Below are positions 41,954-50,917 of a stretch of DNA of 64,000 nucleotides, one piece after another (the stretch's first letter is position 1; each line of letters opens with the position of its first letter). A program made the position numbers and the translations under genes. Source of the stretch: Nocardia sp. CDC159 (GTDB taxonomy: Bacteria > Actinomycetota > Actinomycetes > Mycobacteriales > Mycobacteriaceae); the NCBI RefSeq assembly GCF_023740735.1, contig NZ_JAMRXH010000012.1:1-64000 (forward strand), written 5' to 3'. Under the pieces are notes generated by a model. That model saw nothing but the letters and a program-made list of their open reading frames with translations. It had not been told where the DNA came from and searched no databases.

Positions 41954-44900
41954 GGGTGTGCTCCGTTCGCCGGGGTTGGTGCGGTCGCGGTCGGCAGGTC
42001 GAACCGCAGGGTAATGCGTGTTCCTCTGTTCGTCCGAACGGTTTCGACGCGGTCGGCGAGACCGTTGATGAGCGTGAGTCCGCGCCCGCGCACCGCCTCG
42101 CGATGGCTCGCGGACGAATCGCGGGACCAGCGCCCGGTATCGCTCACGGTCGCGGTCAGATGATCGGCGTGGCGGAAGGCCTCGAGCGACACCGTGCCGC
42201 GCGGATCCGAGCCCGCGCCGTGTTCGATCGCATTGGTCACCGCCTCCCCGACCGCCAGCAGGATGTCGTGGCGGCGCTGCGGATCCACGTCGATCTCGTC
42301 GATCCAGCGCCGCAACCGATCTCGCAGCGGCGGGACCTCGCTCGGCACGGCGGCGACCACGGTGGCCAGGCTGTCCGGACCCGCGTGGGCGGGCCGCACC
42401 ACCAGCAGCGCGACATCGTCGGTGTACCCGCCCGGCGGAGCCATCCGCTCGACCAGCTCGTCGCAGACCGCGCCGACCGGCAGCCGGGCGCAGGCGGCGA
42501 CGGCGGCGCGCAGCCGAGCGAATCCGTCGTCGAGGGTTTCGCCGGGCCGCTCGATCAGGCCGTCGGTGTAGAGCAGCACCAGGCTGCCCGGCGCCAGCCG
42601 CTCGTGCCCGGTGGCCTCGGCCCCGGTGGCCCGCCAGGCCGCGATCGGCGGGCGCCGCCCTCCGGTGAGGTAGCGCGCGTGTCCGTCCGGGGTGACCAGC
42701 AGCGGGTAGGGATGGCCCGCGCAGGTGTAATCCATTGTGCCGCAATCCGAATCGATCACCGCATAGACGACGGTCGCGCACCGGGCCCCGGCGATACCGG
42801 TCGCGTACCGGTCCAGGGTGTCGAGCACCGTCGCCGAATCGGCGGCGGTGAGCGCGGTCGCCGCCAGCGCCGCGCGCAACCGGCTCATCACGATCGCCGC
42901 GGGCAGGCCGTGGCCGACCACATCGCCGACCGAGATGCCCAGCCGCGCCGGATCCTCGAGCGGTGCGGCCAAATACCAGTCGCCGCCCACGCGCATGGCC
43001 TCACCGGCGGGCTGATACACCCCCGAGACCACCGCGCCGGTGGAGCGGTGATCCAGATCGAGCAGATGTTCCTGAAAGTCGACGGCGATGCGATGTTCGC
43101 GCTGCAGCACCCGCACGCGCGCCAGCGCCGATTCGGTCATCTCGGCGGTGCGGGCGAGGACCTCGAGTTCGGTGTCGTCGAACGCCTGCGGCCGCGGCCA
43201 GCCCAGCAGCAGCGCGCCGAAGATCCGGCTCGCGTCGTCGCGCAGCGGATGGACGACCAGTGACCGGATGTGGCCGGCCACGTCCTGGGCGAAGTGCTGG
43301 TAGCGGCCGTCCAGGGTCGCGATATCGCGCACGACCATCGAATGCCCGCCGCGCACCACCGCCACCACCGGCATCGGCGCGTCGAGGTCCAGCACGTGGT
43401 AGCGGTCGCGCAGTTCGGTGGGGAAGTCCCCGGCGTATTCGATGCGCACCCGGTCGGTGTCGGCGTCGAGCACCGCGATGCCGACCGCCGCCGCCGGTGC
43501 CGCGTCGATATGCGAATCGCGCAGGGTGGTCAGGATTTCCGCGACGGTCTCGGTGCCCTGCAGCGCGGCGTCGAGCCGGGCCAGCGCGGTTGTGCGCAAC
43601 ACATCGGCGTCGCGTCGGCGCCGCCGGGCCCGCTCTCGCGCCGCCGCCCCGAGCCGCGCCGCGACCCGATCGATCAGCTCCTGCGAGCCGAACGGCTTGG
43701 GCAGATAATCATCGGCGCCGTGCGCGAAACCCTCACTGGCCGATTCGCTTCCGGCCCGGGCGGAGAGCATCAGCACCGGGGTCGGGGCCAGCGCCGGGTC
43801 GGCCCGGACGGCGGCGACGAACTCGAAGCCGTCCAGGCCGGGCATCATCACATCGGTGACCACCATGTCGGGCCGATGCTCGCGCACCGCGCGCAGGGCC
43901 GCCTCCCCGTCGGCCACCAGCATCGTCCGCCAGCGGGTCGACAGCACCCGCGCCAGATGTCTGCGCATATCGGCATTGTCGTCGGCGATCAGGATCAATT
44001 CCCGCTTGCCGCCGTCGGGAGGAGCGTCCTCCCCGGTCTCGATCAGCCACTGCCCGGCCTCGGCCACATACGGGTTGTCGGGATCGACCGGCGCGAGGGA
44101 GAACTCGACCGGCGCGTCCGCGGCCGCCGCGGGCAGGCGGATCGTCACCGCCGTGCCCCTGTCGAGTTCGCTGTCGATCTCGATCGTCCCGTGCTGCAAC
44201 TCCACCAGCCCGCGCACCAGCGACAGCCCGATGCCGCTGCCCTCGACGCTGCGGCCGTGCGCGTTGTCGGCCCGGTAGAACCGCTCGAAGAGCCGGTCCA
44301 GATCCTTGCGCGAGATGCCGATGCCGGTGTCGCGCACGGTGATCCGGCTGCCGTGCGGTTCGGCGCGCACCTCGACCCGGATCGATCCCTCGAAGGTGAA
44401 CTTCACCGCGTTGGACAGCAGGTTCAGCACGATCGTTTCCCACATCGCGGTGTCGATCTCCGCCAGCACCGGTGCGCAGTCGATGATCAGCTCCAGCCCG
44501 GCGCGCCGGCACAGCTCGGTGAACGACCCGGCGATGTGCGCGGTCAGCGCGCCCACATCCGCGTGCACCGGATCGGCGGTCGCGCGCCCGGCCTCGATGC
44601 GGGAGAAGTCCAGCAGCGAATCGACCAGTCGCAGCAGCCGTCCCGCATTGCGGCGCGCGGTGGCCAGCCGGTCGGCCAGCGCATCGTCGGTGGCCTCGGC
44701 CAGCGCGTCGTCCAGTGGGCCCAGCAGCAGTGTCAGCGGAGTGCGGAACTCGTGGCTGACGTTGGTGAGGAAGGCCGTCTTGGCCCGGTCGATCTCGGCG
44801 AGCGCGTCCGCGCGCTGCCGCTGCTGCTCATAGGACACCGCAGCGGCGAACGCCGAGGCCAGCTGATCGGCAAGTAGGTGACAGAAGGCGAGGTACTGGC

Positions 44901-45828
44901 TGTCGAGCGGTCGCATCGGATTGATGCCGATCACCGCGGCCCCGGCCGCCGATCCCTCGCCCAGCGCCAGAACGACGGCCTGCCGAACCTCATGCTGCTC
45001 GAAAATCGTTGCCAGCCCGGGAATCCTGGCGCGCAGATCCTCGAGTACCACGGTATCGGCCCGCGACCACCGGGTCGGGTCCTGCGCGGTGAACGCGGCC
45101 AGCGATCGCGGCAGATGTGCCCGGACCGCCGGTGTCGCTCCGCGCAGGGTGAATTCGGCTGCCTGCTCGTCCCGGGTGTACACCGCGACGAACGGCAGGT
45201 CCGCGGGCTGCTGAGCGCAGATCGACACCGCCTCCCGCACCGCCTCGTCGACCGTATGCGCCGCCATGACCGCCGACGCCACGTCGTTGAGCAGATGCAG
45301 CCGACGATCGCTCAGCACGCGGTCGGTCGTCTCGTTCACCGCGCAGAAGACACCCGGAATCGATCCGTCGGCCGCGAACAGCGGGCTGTAACTGAAGGTG
45401 AAGTACCGCTCCTCGGGCTGCCCGGTGGTGACCAGCGGCAGCATCAGATCCCGCGACCATGTCGATCGCCCGGTCTCGAGCACGCTGCGCAGCATCGGCC
45501 CGATCTGATCCCAGATCTCCCACCACACCTCGCGCGCCGGTGCGCCCAGCGCGGCCGGATGCTTGTCGCCCATGATCCAGCTGTAGGGATCGTTGTAGAC
45601 GAGGAAGAGGTCCGGTTGCCCGATCCACAGCACGATCGGAAATCGCGAGGTCAGCGTCACCGCGACGATCGAGCGCAGCTCGGAGGGCCAGCTGTGCAGC
45701 GGCCCGAGCGGATGTGCGGCCCAGTCGAACTCGCCGAGTCGGCGGCCCATCTCCCCACCCAGCGCGATCGCGGCGGCAAGGTCGGCGGGGATGGCCGACT
45801 CGTCGCGATGCGTGGGTGCGGAGTTCAC
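41950..45828 (-). CDS. PAS-GAF-HisKA-HATPase-REC-GAF-SpoIIE-RsbW hybrid signalling protein
   Basis: A 1292-residue cytoplasmic protein without membrane spans. In order: PAS (about 60-170), GAF (178-332), HisKA with His359 (NVSHEFRTPL), HATPase (N-box LNLLSNAVKF near 468, DTGIGIS 500-506, GSGIGLSL 530-537), receiver domain (Asp616/617, phospho-Asp659 in TDVMMPG, Lys711), second GAF (742-907), PP2C/SpoIIE phosphatase (GGDWY 948-952, GDVVGHG 968-974, TDGLIE 1088-1093, YTDDVALL), and RsbW-type kinase (GEAVTNAIEH 1194-1203, GRGL 1248-1251). All catalytic residues appear intact. GTG 45828 overlaps the upstream STAS stop (GTGA); the open frame to 45987 is spurious. It resembles Rv1364c with a hybrid histidine kinase added. 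Confidence 0.93.
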   Translation of the reverse strand: MNSAPTHRDESAIPADLAAAIALGGEMGRRLGEFDWAAHPLGPLHSWPSELRSIVAVTLTSRFPIVLWIGQPDLFLVYNDPYSWIMGDKHPAALGAPAREVWWEIWDQIGPMLRSVLETGRSTWSRDLMLPLVTTGQPEERYFTFSYSPLFAADGSIPGVFCAVNETTDRVLSDRRLHLLNDVASAVMAAHTVDEAVREAVSICAQQPADLPFVAVYTRDEQAAEFTLRGATPAVRAHLPRSLAAFTAQDPTRWSRADTVVLEDLRARIPGLATIFEQHEVRQAVVLALGEGSAAGAAVIGINPMRPLDSQYLAFCHLLADQLASAFAAAVSYEQQRQRADALAEIDRAKTAFLTNVSHEFRTPLTLLLGPLDDALAEATDDALADRLATARRNAGRLLRLVDSLLDFSRIEAGRATADPVHADVGALTAHIAGSFTELCRRAGLELIIDCAPVLAEIDTAMWETIVLNLLSNAVKFTFEGSIRVEVRAEPHGSRITVRDTGIGISRKDLDRLFERFYRADNAHGRSVEGSGIGLSLVRGLVELQHGTIEIDSELDRGTAVTIRLPAAAADAPVEFSLAPVDPDNPYVAEAGQWLIETGEDAPPDGGKRELILIADDNADMRRHLARVLSTRWRTMLVADGEAALRAVREHRPDMVVTDVMMPGLDGFEFVAAVRADPALAPTPVLMLSARAGSESASEGFAHGADDYLPKPFGSQELIDRVAARLGAAARERARRRRRDADVLRTTALARLDAALQGTETVAEILTTLRDSHIDAAPAAAVGIAVLDADTDRVRIEYAGDFPTELRDRYHVLDLDAPMPVVAVVRGGHSMVVRDIATLDGRYQHFAQDVAGHIRSLVVHPLRDDASRIFGALLLGWPRPQAFDDTELEVLARTAEMTESALARVRVLQREHRIAVDFQEHLLDLDHRSTGAVVSGVYQPAGEAMRVGGDWYLAAPLEDPARLGISVGDVVGHGLPAAIVMSRLRAALAATALTAADSATVLDTLDRYATGIAGARCATVVYAVIDSDCGTMDYTCAGHPYPLLVTPDGHARYLTGGRRPPIAAWRATGAEATGHERLAPGSLVLLYTDGLIERPGETLDDGFARLRAAVAACARLPVGAVCDELVERMAPPGGYTDDVALLVVRPAHAGPDSLATVVAAVPSEVPPLRDRLRRWIDEIDVDPQRRHDILLAVGEAVTNAIEHGAGSDPRGTVSLEAFRHADHLTATVSDTGRWSRDSSASHREAVRGRGLTLINGLADRVETVRTNRGTRITLRFDLPTATAPTPANGAHP

Positions 45829-46196
45829 GGCTGCGGCTCGGGATCCTCGGGTAGCAGCGCCTTCTCCAGCGTCGGATGGATCTCGAGCACGCTGTCGAGG
45901 TTGGTCACCTGCAGCGGCCGCAGCACCCGCGCGTTGTTGGCCACCAGCCGCACCGTCGTCCCCGCCGCCCGGCCCTGCTCGGTACATTCCAGCGCGGCAT
46001 TGAGGCCCGCACTGCCGAAGTAGGTCACGTTCTCCAGGTCGAGCACCAGCAACTGGCCGGGGTGGGTCGACGCGAGCTGTAACCCCTCGGTCAGCTGTTC
46101 GACCAGAATCTGAACGGTGCTGATGTCCACGTCGCCGGCGGCGCGCACGATCACCGCGTCCGCTCCGACCTCGTGGCCTACCGTCAAACGTCGCAC
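45825..46196 (-). CDS. STAS-domain anti-anti-sigma factor (first in cluster)
   Basis: A 123-residue STAS protein: VIVRAAGDVDISTVQILVEQL, then LVLDLENVTYFGSAGLNAAL with the conserved serine in the G-S-A-G-L loop. Its TGA overlaps the GTG of the large hybrid protein. Likely dephosphorylated by the SpoIIE domain and phosphorylated by the RsbW domain, releasing a sigma factor; no sigma gene is in the cluster. Confidence 0.9.
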   Translation of the reverse strand: MRRLTVGHEVGADAVIVRAAGDVDISTVQILVEQLTEGLQLASTHPGQLLVLDLENVTYFGSAGLNAALECTEQGRAAGTTVRLVANNARVLRPLQVTNLDSVLEIHPTLEKALLPEDPEPQP

Positions 46197-46240
46197 CTGA
46201 GCCCGCCTCGGTTTTCGAACTGTCGTTGCCGTTGTAGAGA

Positions 46241-47008
46241 TTACGGCTGACCCGCCGAGCGTGTCCGTCGCACCTGCTCGTCGGCGGTCTCCTCGGCGTG
46301 AATCCGCTCGTGGACGGTCAGCAGCAGATGGTCGAACGCGCTCTGCACGGTCGGTGGCGCGGGTGGCAGGCTGTCGAGCTCGGCGATCAGGCGAGCCGCC
46401 AGGGTGCGCAGCTTGACGTTGGTCTCCTGCGAGCGCCAGCGCAGGACGCGGAAGGCCTGATCGGCGTTGATGCGGTAGATCCGCATCAACACACCCTTGG
46501 CCTGTTCGATGACCGCCCGCGCCTCGAACAGTTCGGGCAGGGCCTCATCGAGCACCTCCTGGCGTTCCTCGGCCAGCGTGTGGGTCAGATCGATGTAGTA
46601 GCCCGAGGTGCCGACCACCGCGCCGGAGTCGTCGAACATGCGGTCGGCCACCACGATCACGTTGTGGATGACGCCGCGGGTGTCGATGAAGCGGTGTCGG
46701 CTGGAGAAGGACTCGCCCGAATGTAAGGCGTAATCGAGCAGATCCTGGACGTGGGCGCGGTCGTCGGGATGTTTGTGCGACAGCAGCAGTTCGGTGGTCG
46801 GTGCCACCGAACCCGGCTCGTATCCGTGCATGCGCGCCACCTCGTCGGACCACTCCCAGCGCTGTCCGACGAACCAGAAACGAAAGCTTCCCACCACGGG
46901 GCGCTGATCGCCGCCGACCAGCGCGTGCTGGTCGGTCTCGGGAAGGTCTGCGGGCCCCTGCACCCCTGGAGTATCCCACTCGCGCGAGGGCCTCACGAGC
47001 GCAGGCAT
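46241..47008 (-). CDS. PAS-ANTAR RNA-binding antiterminator
   Basis: A 255-residue protein with a PAS domain (about 30-145; FRFWFVGQRWEWSDEVARMH, GYYIDLTHTL) and C-terminal ANTAR domain (about 155-210; ARAVIEQAKGVLMRIYRINA, DQAFRVLRWRSQETNVKLR). ANTAR proteins bind paired hairpins in mRNA leaders to prevent termination, usually after phosphorylation by a kinase, here perhaps the neighbouring hybrid. ATG 47008 was taken; TTG 47041 is in frame. It ends 44 bp before the STAS gene. Confidence 0.9.
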   Translation of the reverse strand: MPALVRPSREWDTPGVQGPADLPETDQHALVGGDQRPVVGSFRFWFVGQRWEWSDEVARMHGYEPGSVAPTTELLLSHKHPDDRAHVQDLLDYALHSGESFSSRHRFIDTRGVIHNVIVVADRMFDDSGAVVGTSGYYIDLTHTLAEERQEVLDEALPELFEARAVIEQAKGVLMRIYRINADQAFRVLRWRSQETNVKLRTLAARLIAELDSLPPAPPTVQSAFDHLLLTVHERIHAEETADEQVRRTRSAGQP

Positions 47009-47105
47009 CAAGATTTGCCCACGAGCATTGACTTTTGGCAATGCCGAGTGCTATCTGCTAGCAGTCGGGTCGCGGTACCGCCAGGGCGGCTCTGCCTCGA
47101 TCGCC

Positions 47106-47531
47106 TCAATTGTCGGTAACTTGTTGTAGCGCAGCGCTTCTCGCCTCGTAGAGGGCGATTTTGCGGTCCAGGGCGCCGAGGGTCCGCTGCAATTCGGCGA
47201 TGCGTTCCAGCACCTCCGCGCGGGTCTTGCGAAACATCTCGAGCCGTTGCGGCGTGGTGGCCTCCCCGGCCCGGACCAGTTCGGCGTAGTGCAGCATGTC
47301 GGCCACCGACATGCCCGTGCAGCGCAAATGGCCGATCAGGTCCAGCCAGTTCAGATCGCGATCGCTGAAGCGGCGCTTGCCCGAGGCGTCGCGGCCGACG
47401 TAGTTCATCAGCCCGATCCGCTCGTACCAGCGCAGGGTGTCGCGGCTGAGCCCGGACTTCTCGGCCACCTCGCCGATCGAGTAGCGGGGCCGGTCCAGCA
47501 GATCGTCGTCCAGCTGCTCCGATGTCGTCAC
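47106..47531 (-). CDS. MerR-family transcriptional regulator
   Basis: A 141-residue MerR protein: HTH RYSIGEVAEKSGLSRDTLRW, wing YVGRDASGKRRFSDRDLNWL, and a C-terminal antiparallel coiled coil (RAEVLERIAELQRTLGALDR). No effector cysteine pattern is evident, so probably not metal-sensing. GTG 47531 is used; a longer frame to 47606 runs through the operator. It lies upstream of, and on the same strand as, the ANTAR/STAS cluster. Confidence 0.9.
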   Translation of the reverse strand: MTTSEQLDDDLLDRPRYSIGEVAEKSGLSRDTLRWYERIGLMNYVGRDASGKRRFSDRDLNWLDLIGHLRCTGMSVADMLHYAELVRAGEATTPQRLEMFRKTRAEVLERIAELQRTLGALDRKIALYEARSAALQQVTDN

Positions 47532-47550
47532 AGGAATCCACGGTACCCAC

Positions 47551-47566
47551 CTGGAGCCGGCTCCAA
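47551..47566. promoter_or_regulatory. Candidate MerR operator
   Basis: CTGGAGCCGGCTCCAA: a perfect dyad of TGGAGC/GCTCCA about the centre CG, 20 bases upstream of merR, and also upstream of the divergent small membrane protein. MerR proteins typically bind such dyads in long promoter spacers. Confidence 0.5.
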
Positions 47567-47599
47567 GCAAGCGGCGGCCCTCCGGCCTACGCTGGATGC

Positions 47600-47800
47600 A
47601 TGGCAAAGGAGATCGACCGGATGAGGGCGCGTTCGGCCCTGGAGACGGTCAAGGAAAGCCCCGTCATCGCCGTCATCGCGGCGCTGCCGGTCCTGGCCCT
47701 GCTGGGCGTGGTCTGGTGGCTCACCAACTGGTTCGTGGCGCTGGTGGTGCTCGTGCTGCTCGGCGCGGTCGTGGTGGTGCGCGGGCGGCTGATCCGCTAG
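47600..47800 (+). CDS. Small two-span membrane protein
   Basis: A 66-residue protein with a basic start and two closely spaced hydrophobic segments (PVIAVIAALPVLALLGVVWW and FVALVVLVLLGAVVVV). Function unknown. TACGCT six bases before ATG 47600 suggests leaderless expression. It is divergent from merR across the dyad at 47551-47566, so it may be the MerR target. Confidence 0.6.
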   Translation: MAKEIDRMRARSALETVKESPVIAVIAALPVLALLGVVWWLTNWFVALVVLVLLGAVVVVRGRLIR

Positions 47801-48288
47801 CGCGGGACGTGGAACCGGATCAGGTCGCCGGTTCCGGTGTCCACATCCGCCCACGGCCGGTCGAATTCCAGGACCGCCAGCGCGGAGGTCGGGAATTTAC
47901 GGCTGAGCGCCACGGCCGCGTCCGAGTTCCGGTCGGCCGCCAATTCCCACGCGGTGGACGGTATCCCGGGGGCGTGCCCGATGAGCAGCAGCGTCTCGAT
48001 CTCGTCGGCGGTGAGCCGGATCAGCTCGAGCAGCGTGCGCGGTGACGCCTCGTAGATCGAGGGCTCGAACTCCACCGGGGCGGTGATGCCGGTGGCGGTC
48101 AGCGTCTCGCGGGTGCGGGTGGCCGTCGAGCAGCGCACGGCGTCGATCGCGGGCTGGGTCGCGCGCAGCCAGTCACCGGCCAGCCCCGCCTCCCGTCGTC
48201 CGCGCGGTGCCAGCGGCCGGTCGTGGTCGGCGACGCCCGGCGGATAGCCGGATTTGCCGTGTCGCATGAGGATCAGGGTGCGCGCCAT
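47797..48288 (-). CDS. SixA-type histidine phosphatase
   Basis: A 163-residue phosphohistidine phosphatase of the RHG superfamily: TLILMRHGKS at the start (catalytic His), a second His in LLLIGHAPGIPS, and Arg in STATRTRET. SixA dephosphorylates phosphohistidine proteins; nearby histidine-kinase genes make a signalling role conceivable but unproven. ATG 48288 is preferred to TTG 48294. Convergent with the small membrane gene, overlapping by 4 bp. Confidence 0.9.
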   Translation of the reverse strand: MARTLILMRHGKSGYPPGVADHDRPLAPRGRREAGLAGDWLRATQPAIDAVRCSTATRTRETLTATGITAPVEFEPSIYEASPRTLLELIRLTADEIETLLLIGHAPGIPSTAWELAADRNSDAAVALSRKFPTSALAVLEFDRPWADVDTGTGDLIRFHVPR

Positions 48289-48464
48289 GAGCAATACGGT
48301 AAGACCGGCCGCGCCGACAACCGGGCAGGCGTCCGGAGATGTAGCTCACTCTCGAGGCACACTGAAGTGGTGTCACACGGGCCGACCCCACGGCTATGAC
48401 TGTGACGCATGCCGCGGTCCACCGGGCCGGGGTACCGCCGAGATGTTTCGAGGATCTGCGAGAT

Positions 48465-50132
48465 ATGGCCTACGTGATCACGCAGCGCTGTTGCAACGAC
48501 GCCAGCTGCGTACCCGAGTGCCCGGTCGACTGCATACGTCCGACTCCCGAGCAACCCGAGTTCGCGACGACCGAGCAGCTCTACATCGACCCCGATACCT
48601 GTATCGACTGTGGCGCGTGTGTGGATGCCTGCCCGGTGGAGGCCATCTTCTCCGAGGACGATCTGACCGCATCCCTGGCGCGGTTCCGCGATATCAATGC
48701 CGCCTACTTCCAACGCCATCCGCTCGAATCCAATTTCGATCCGCTGGTCACCCCGGCGCGGCCGCCGAAGGAGCTGGGCACGCTGCGGGTCGCGATCGTG
48801 GGCGCCGGCCCGGCTGCCTGTTATGCCGCGGAGGAACTGCTGCGGCGCGCCGATGTCGAGGTGGAGATGTTCGATCGACTGCCCACGCCGTGGGGACTGG
48901 TGCGTGCGGGCGTCGCGCCGGATCATCCCGGGACCAAGACGGTTTCGAACATGTTCGACAGCGCCTTCCGCCGGGATACGCTGCAGTATCACCTGAATGT
49001 CGAGGTGGGCAAGCACATCTCGCACGAGGAGCTGATGGCCCATCACCACGCGGTGATCTACGCCGTGGGCGCCTCGACCGACCGCAGGCTCGGGGTGCCG
49101 GGGGAGGAGTTGGCGGGCAGCCATTCCGCGACCGAGTTCGTGGCCTGGTACAACGGCCATCCCGATTTCGCCGAGCGCGGTTTCGATCTGTCCGGCGAGC
49201 GGGCGGTGATCGTCGGCAACGGCAATGTGGCGCTGGACGTGGCCCGGGTGCTGACGCTGGATCCCGAGGAGCTGGCCAAGACCGATATCGCCGATCACGC
49301 CCTGGACGCGCTGCGGCAGAGCAATATTCGCGAGGTCGTGGTGCTGGGGCGGCGCGGTCCGCTGCAGGCCGCCTACACCTCGCCGGAGTTCCTGGCGCTG
49401 GGCTATCTGAAGGGGGTGGACGTCGTCATCGACCCGGCCGAGCTGGAGCTCGATCCGGAAAGTCGGGCGCTACTGGACGATCCGGAGGTCGAACCCTCGT
49501 TACAGCTGAAATATCAACTGGCCCAGGAGTACGCGGCCAAGGCGCCCACGCCGGGCAACAAGCGCATCGTCTTCCGCTACCTGGCCTCGCCGGTCGCACT
49601 GATCGGCGGCGATCGGGTCGAGGCCATCGAATTCGCGCACAACGAACTGATTTCCGAGGGCGGCGCCCTGATCGCCCGCACCACCGACCGCGCCGAGACG
49701 ATCCCGGCCACCCTGGTCCTGCGCTCGATCGGCTACCGCGGCCAGCCGGTCCCCGACCTGCCCTTCGACGAGCGCGCCGGAATCGTCCCGAACGAGGGCG
49801 GCCGGGTGCTCGCCGACGGCGCACCCGTCCCCGGTGTCTACGTCGCGGGCTGGATCAAACGCGGCCCCCGTGGCGTCATCGGCTCCAACCGAGTCGACGC
49901 CGCCGAAACCGTCGACCACCTCCTGGTCGACTTCACCTCCGGCAAACTCACCACCCCCACCGGCACCCGCCCGGCCCTGAAATCCCTGCTGTCCGAACGC
50001 CAGCCGGATCTGGTGGACCGCGCGGGCTGGAAGGCCATCGACGCCGCGGAACGCTCCGCGGGCAAGTCCGGCGGGCGGCCGCGGGTGAAGTTCACAACTC
50101 GCGAGGACCTGCTGAAGGCCTCCCGATCCTGA
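48465..50132 (+). CDS. fprB: Ferredoxin-fused ferredoxin-NADP+ reductase (FprB type)
   Basis: A 555-residue protein: N-terminal ferredoxin domain (RCCNDASCVPECPVDCI and CIDCGACVDACPVEA) joined to a glutathione-reductase-like FNR (FAD motif VAIVGAGPAACYAA from 109; NADPH motif VIVGNGNVALDVAR). M. tuberculosis FprB (Rv0886) has the same fusion; it passes electrons between NADPH and ferredoxin, e.g. for P450s or sulfite reduction. ATG 48465 gives the family N-terminus MAYVITQRCCN; the open frame to 48396 is unconserved. Confidence 0.93.
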   Translation: MAYVITQRCCNDASCVPECPVDCIRPTPEQPEFATTEQLYIDPDTCIDCGACVDACPVEAIFSEDDLTASLARFRDINAAYFQRHPLESNFDPLVTPARPPKELGTLRVAIVGAGPAACYAAEELLRRADVEVEMFDRLPTPWGLVRAGVAPDHPGTKTVSNMFDSAFRRDTLQYHLNVEVGKHISHEELMAHHHAVIYAVGASTDRRLGVPGEELAGSHSATEFVAWYNGHPDFAERGFDLSGERAVIVGNGNVALDVARVLTLDPEELAKTDIADHALDALRQSNIREVVVLGRRGPLQAAYTSPEFLALGYLKGVDVVIDPAELELDPESRALLDDPEVEPSLQLKYQLAQEYAAKAPTPGNKRIVFRYLASPVALIGGDRVEAIEFAHNELISEGGALIARTTDRAETIPATLVLRSIGYRGQPVPDLPFDERAGIVPNEGGRVLADGAPVPGVYVAGWIKRGPRGVIGSNRVDAAETVDHLLVDFTSGKLTTPTGTRPALKSLLSERQPDLVDRAGWKAIDAAERSAGKSGGRPRVKFTTREDLLKASRS

Positions 50133-50136
50133 GGAC

Positions 50137-50868
50137 TCACCGAGCCAGCAAATTGATCAGCAGCCCCGCCCTCGAACACACCGACGGCACATTCGGATCC
50201 GCCTGCGCGCGGCAATCCCACCCCTCGACGACCGCACGATCGCTGTCGGAGATCCGGGCAGCATAGGCCGAGGCCACATTGACGGCCTCGGTGCAACCGG
50301 CCTGGCCCGCAGGGGTGTTCACCGCGATCACCGTGCGCGTGGCGCCCTCGGCATCGGTGATCGTGCCGCAGTCGACGTCCGCGGTCGGCGCGGGTGACGG
50401 CGAAAGCGACGGCGTCGCCGGGCCCCCTCCTCCGCGCAGCCCGATGAACAAGTCGTCTTTGAAGCACACGTGCGGCGTGCCCGGATCCAGTTGCGGTTGA
50501 CAGGTCCAGCCGTCCACGGCCACCGCATCGCCCGAACGCGGCGTGCCGATATAGTCGGTGGCCACCGTGATCGCCTCGGTGCAACCGACCCGCCCGGCGG
50601 CGGTGGCGATCGCGATCACGTTCGCGGACTTGCCGTTCGAGCCCTGCACCGGCCCGCACTCGACATCGGCGAGGCCGGGTTCCGGCGGCGCGGGCCGGGG
50701 CGGGACGGGCCGCAGTGTCGGTGGAACCGCCGATGTCGCAGTCGGATTCGAGCTCGCGGCCGCGGTGGTGGTCGAGGTCTTCGCGGAATTGTGGGCGTCG
50801 CCGCAGCCGGTCGGTCCGAACAGCAGGGCCGTCGTTACCACGGCGAGCGCGCGGGATGTCGTTCGCAC
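50137..50868 (-). CDS. Secreted protein with duplicated four-cysteine domain
   Basis: A 243-residue exported protein with a signal segment and possible lipobox GPTGC near residue 22, a Thr/Pro-rich linker, then two tandem copies of a roughly 75-residue domain: DVECG ... GCTEAITVATDYI ... GWTCQ ... HVCFKDDLFIGL and DVDCG ... GCTEAVNVASAYA ... GWDCR ... SVCSRAGLLINL. Four cysteines align in each copy, suggesting two disulfides. The domain is not recognised. GTG 50868 is seven bases after TAGTTT; TTG 50877 is in frame. Confidence 0.7.
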   Translation of the reverse strand: MRTTSRALAVVTTALLFGPTGCGDAHNSAKTSTTTAAASSNPTATSAVPPTLRPVPPRPAPPEPGLADVECGPVQGSNGKSANVIAIATAAGRVGCTEAITVATDYIGTPRSGDAVAVDGWTCQPQLDPGTPHVCFKDDLFIGLRGGGGPATPSLSPSPAPTADVDCGTITDAEGATRTVIAVNTPAGQAGCTEAVNVASAYAARISDSDRAVVEGWDCRAQADPNVPSVCSRAGLLINLLAR

Positions 50869-50917
50869 GACAAGCAAACTACGCGCAATCGATCCGATTG
50901 TCGCCGAACTCCGGCGC

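Noticed and set aside
41630-42781. 383-residue frame joined to the second STAS protein
   Set aside because: The upstream part is the shadow of the RsbW/SpoIIE region; the STAS protein has its own ATG at 41953 in a 4-bp overlap.
45829-45987. Longer start for the hybrid kinase
   Set aside because: Lies inside the overlapping STAS gene and is low-complexity Gly/Ala; GTG 45828 fits the GTGA overlap.
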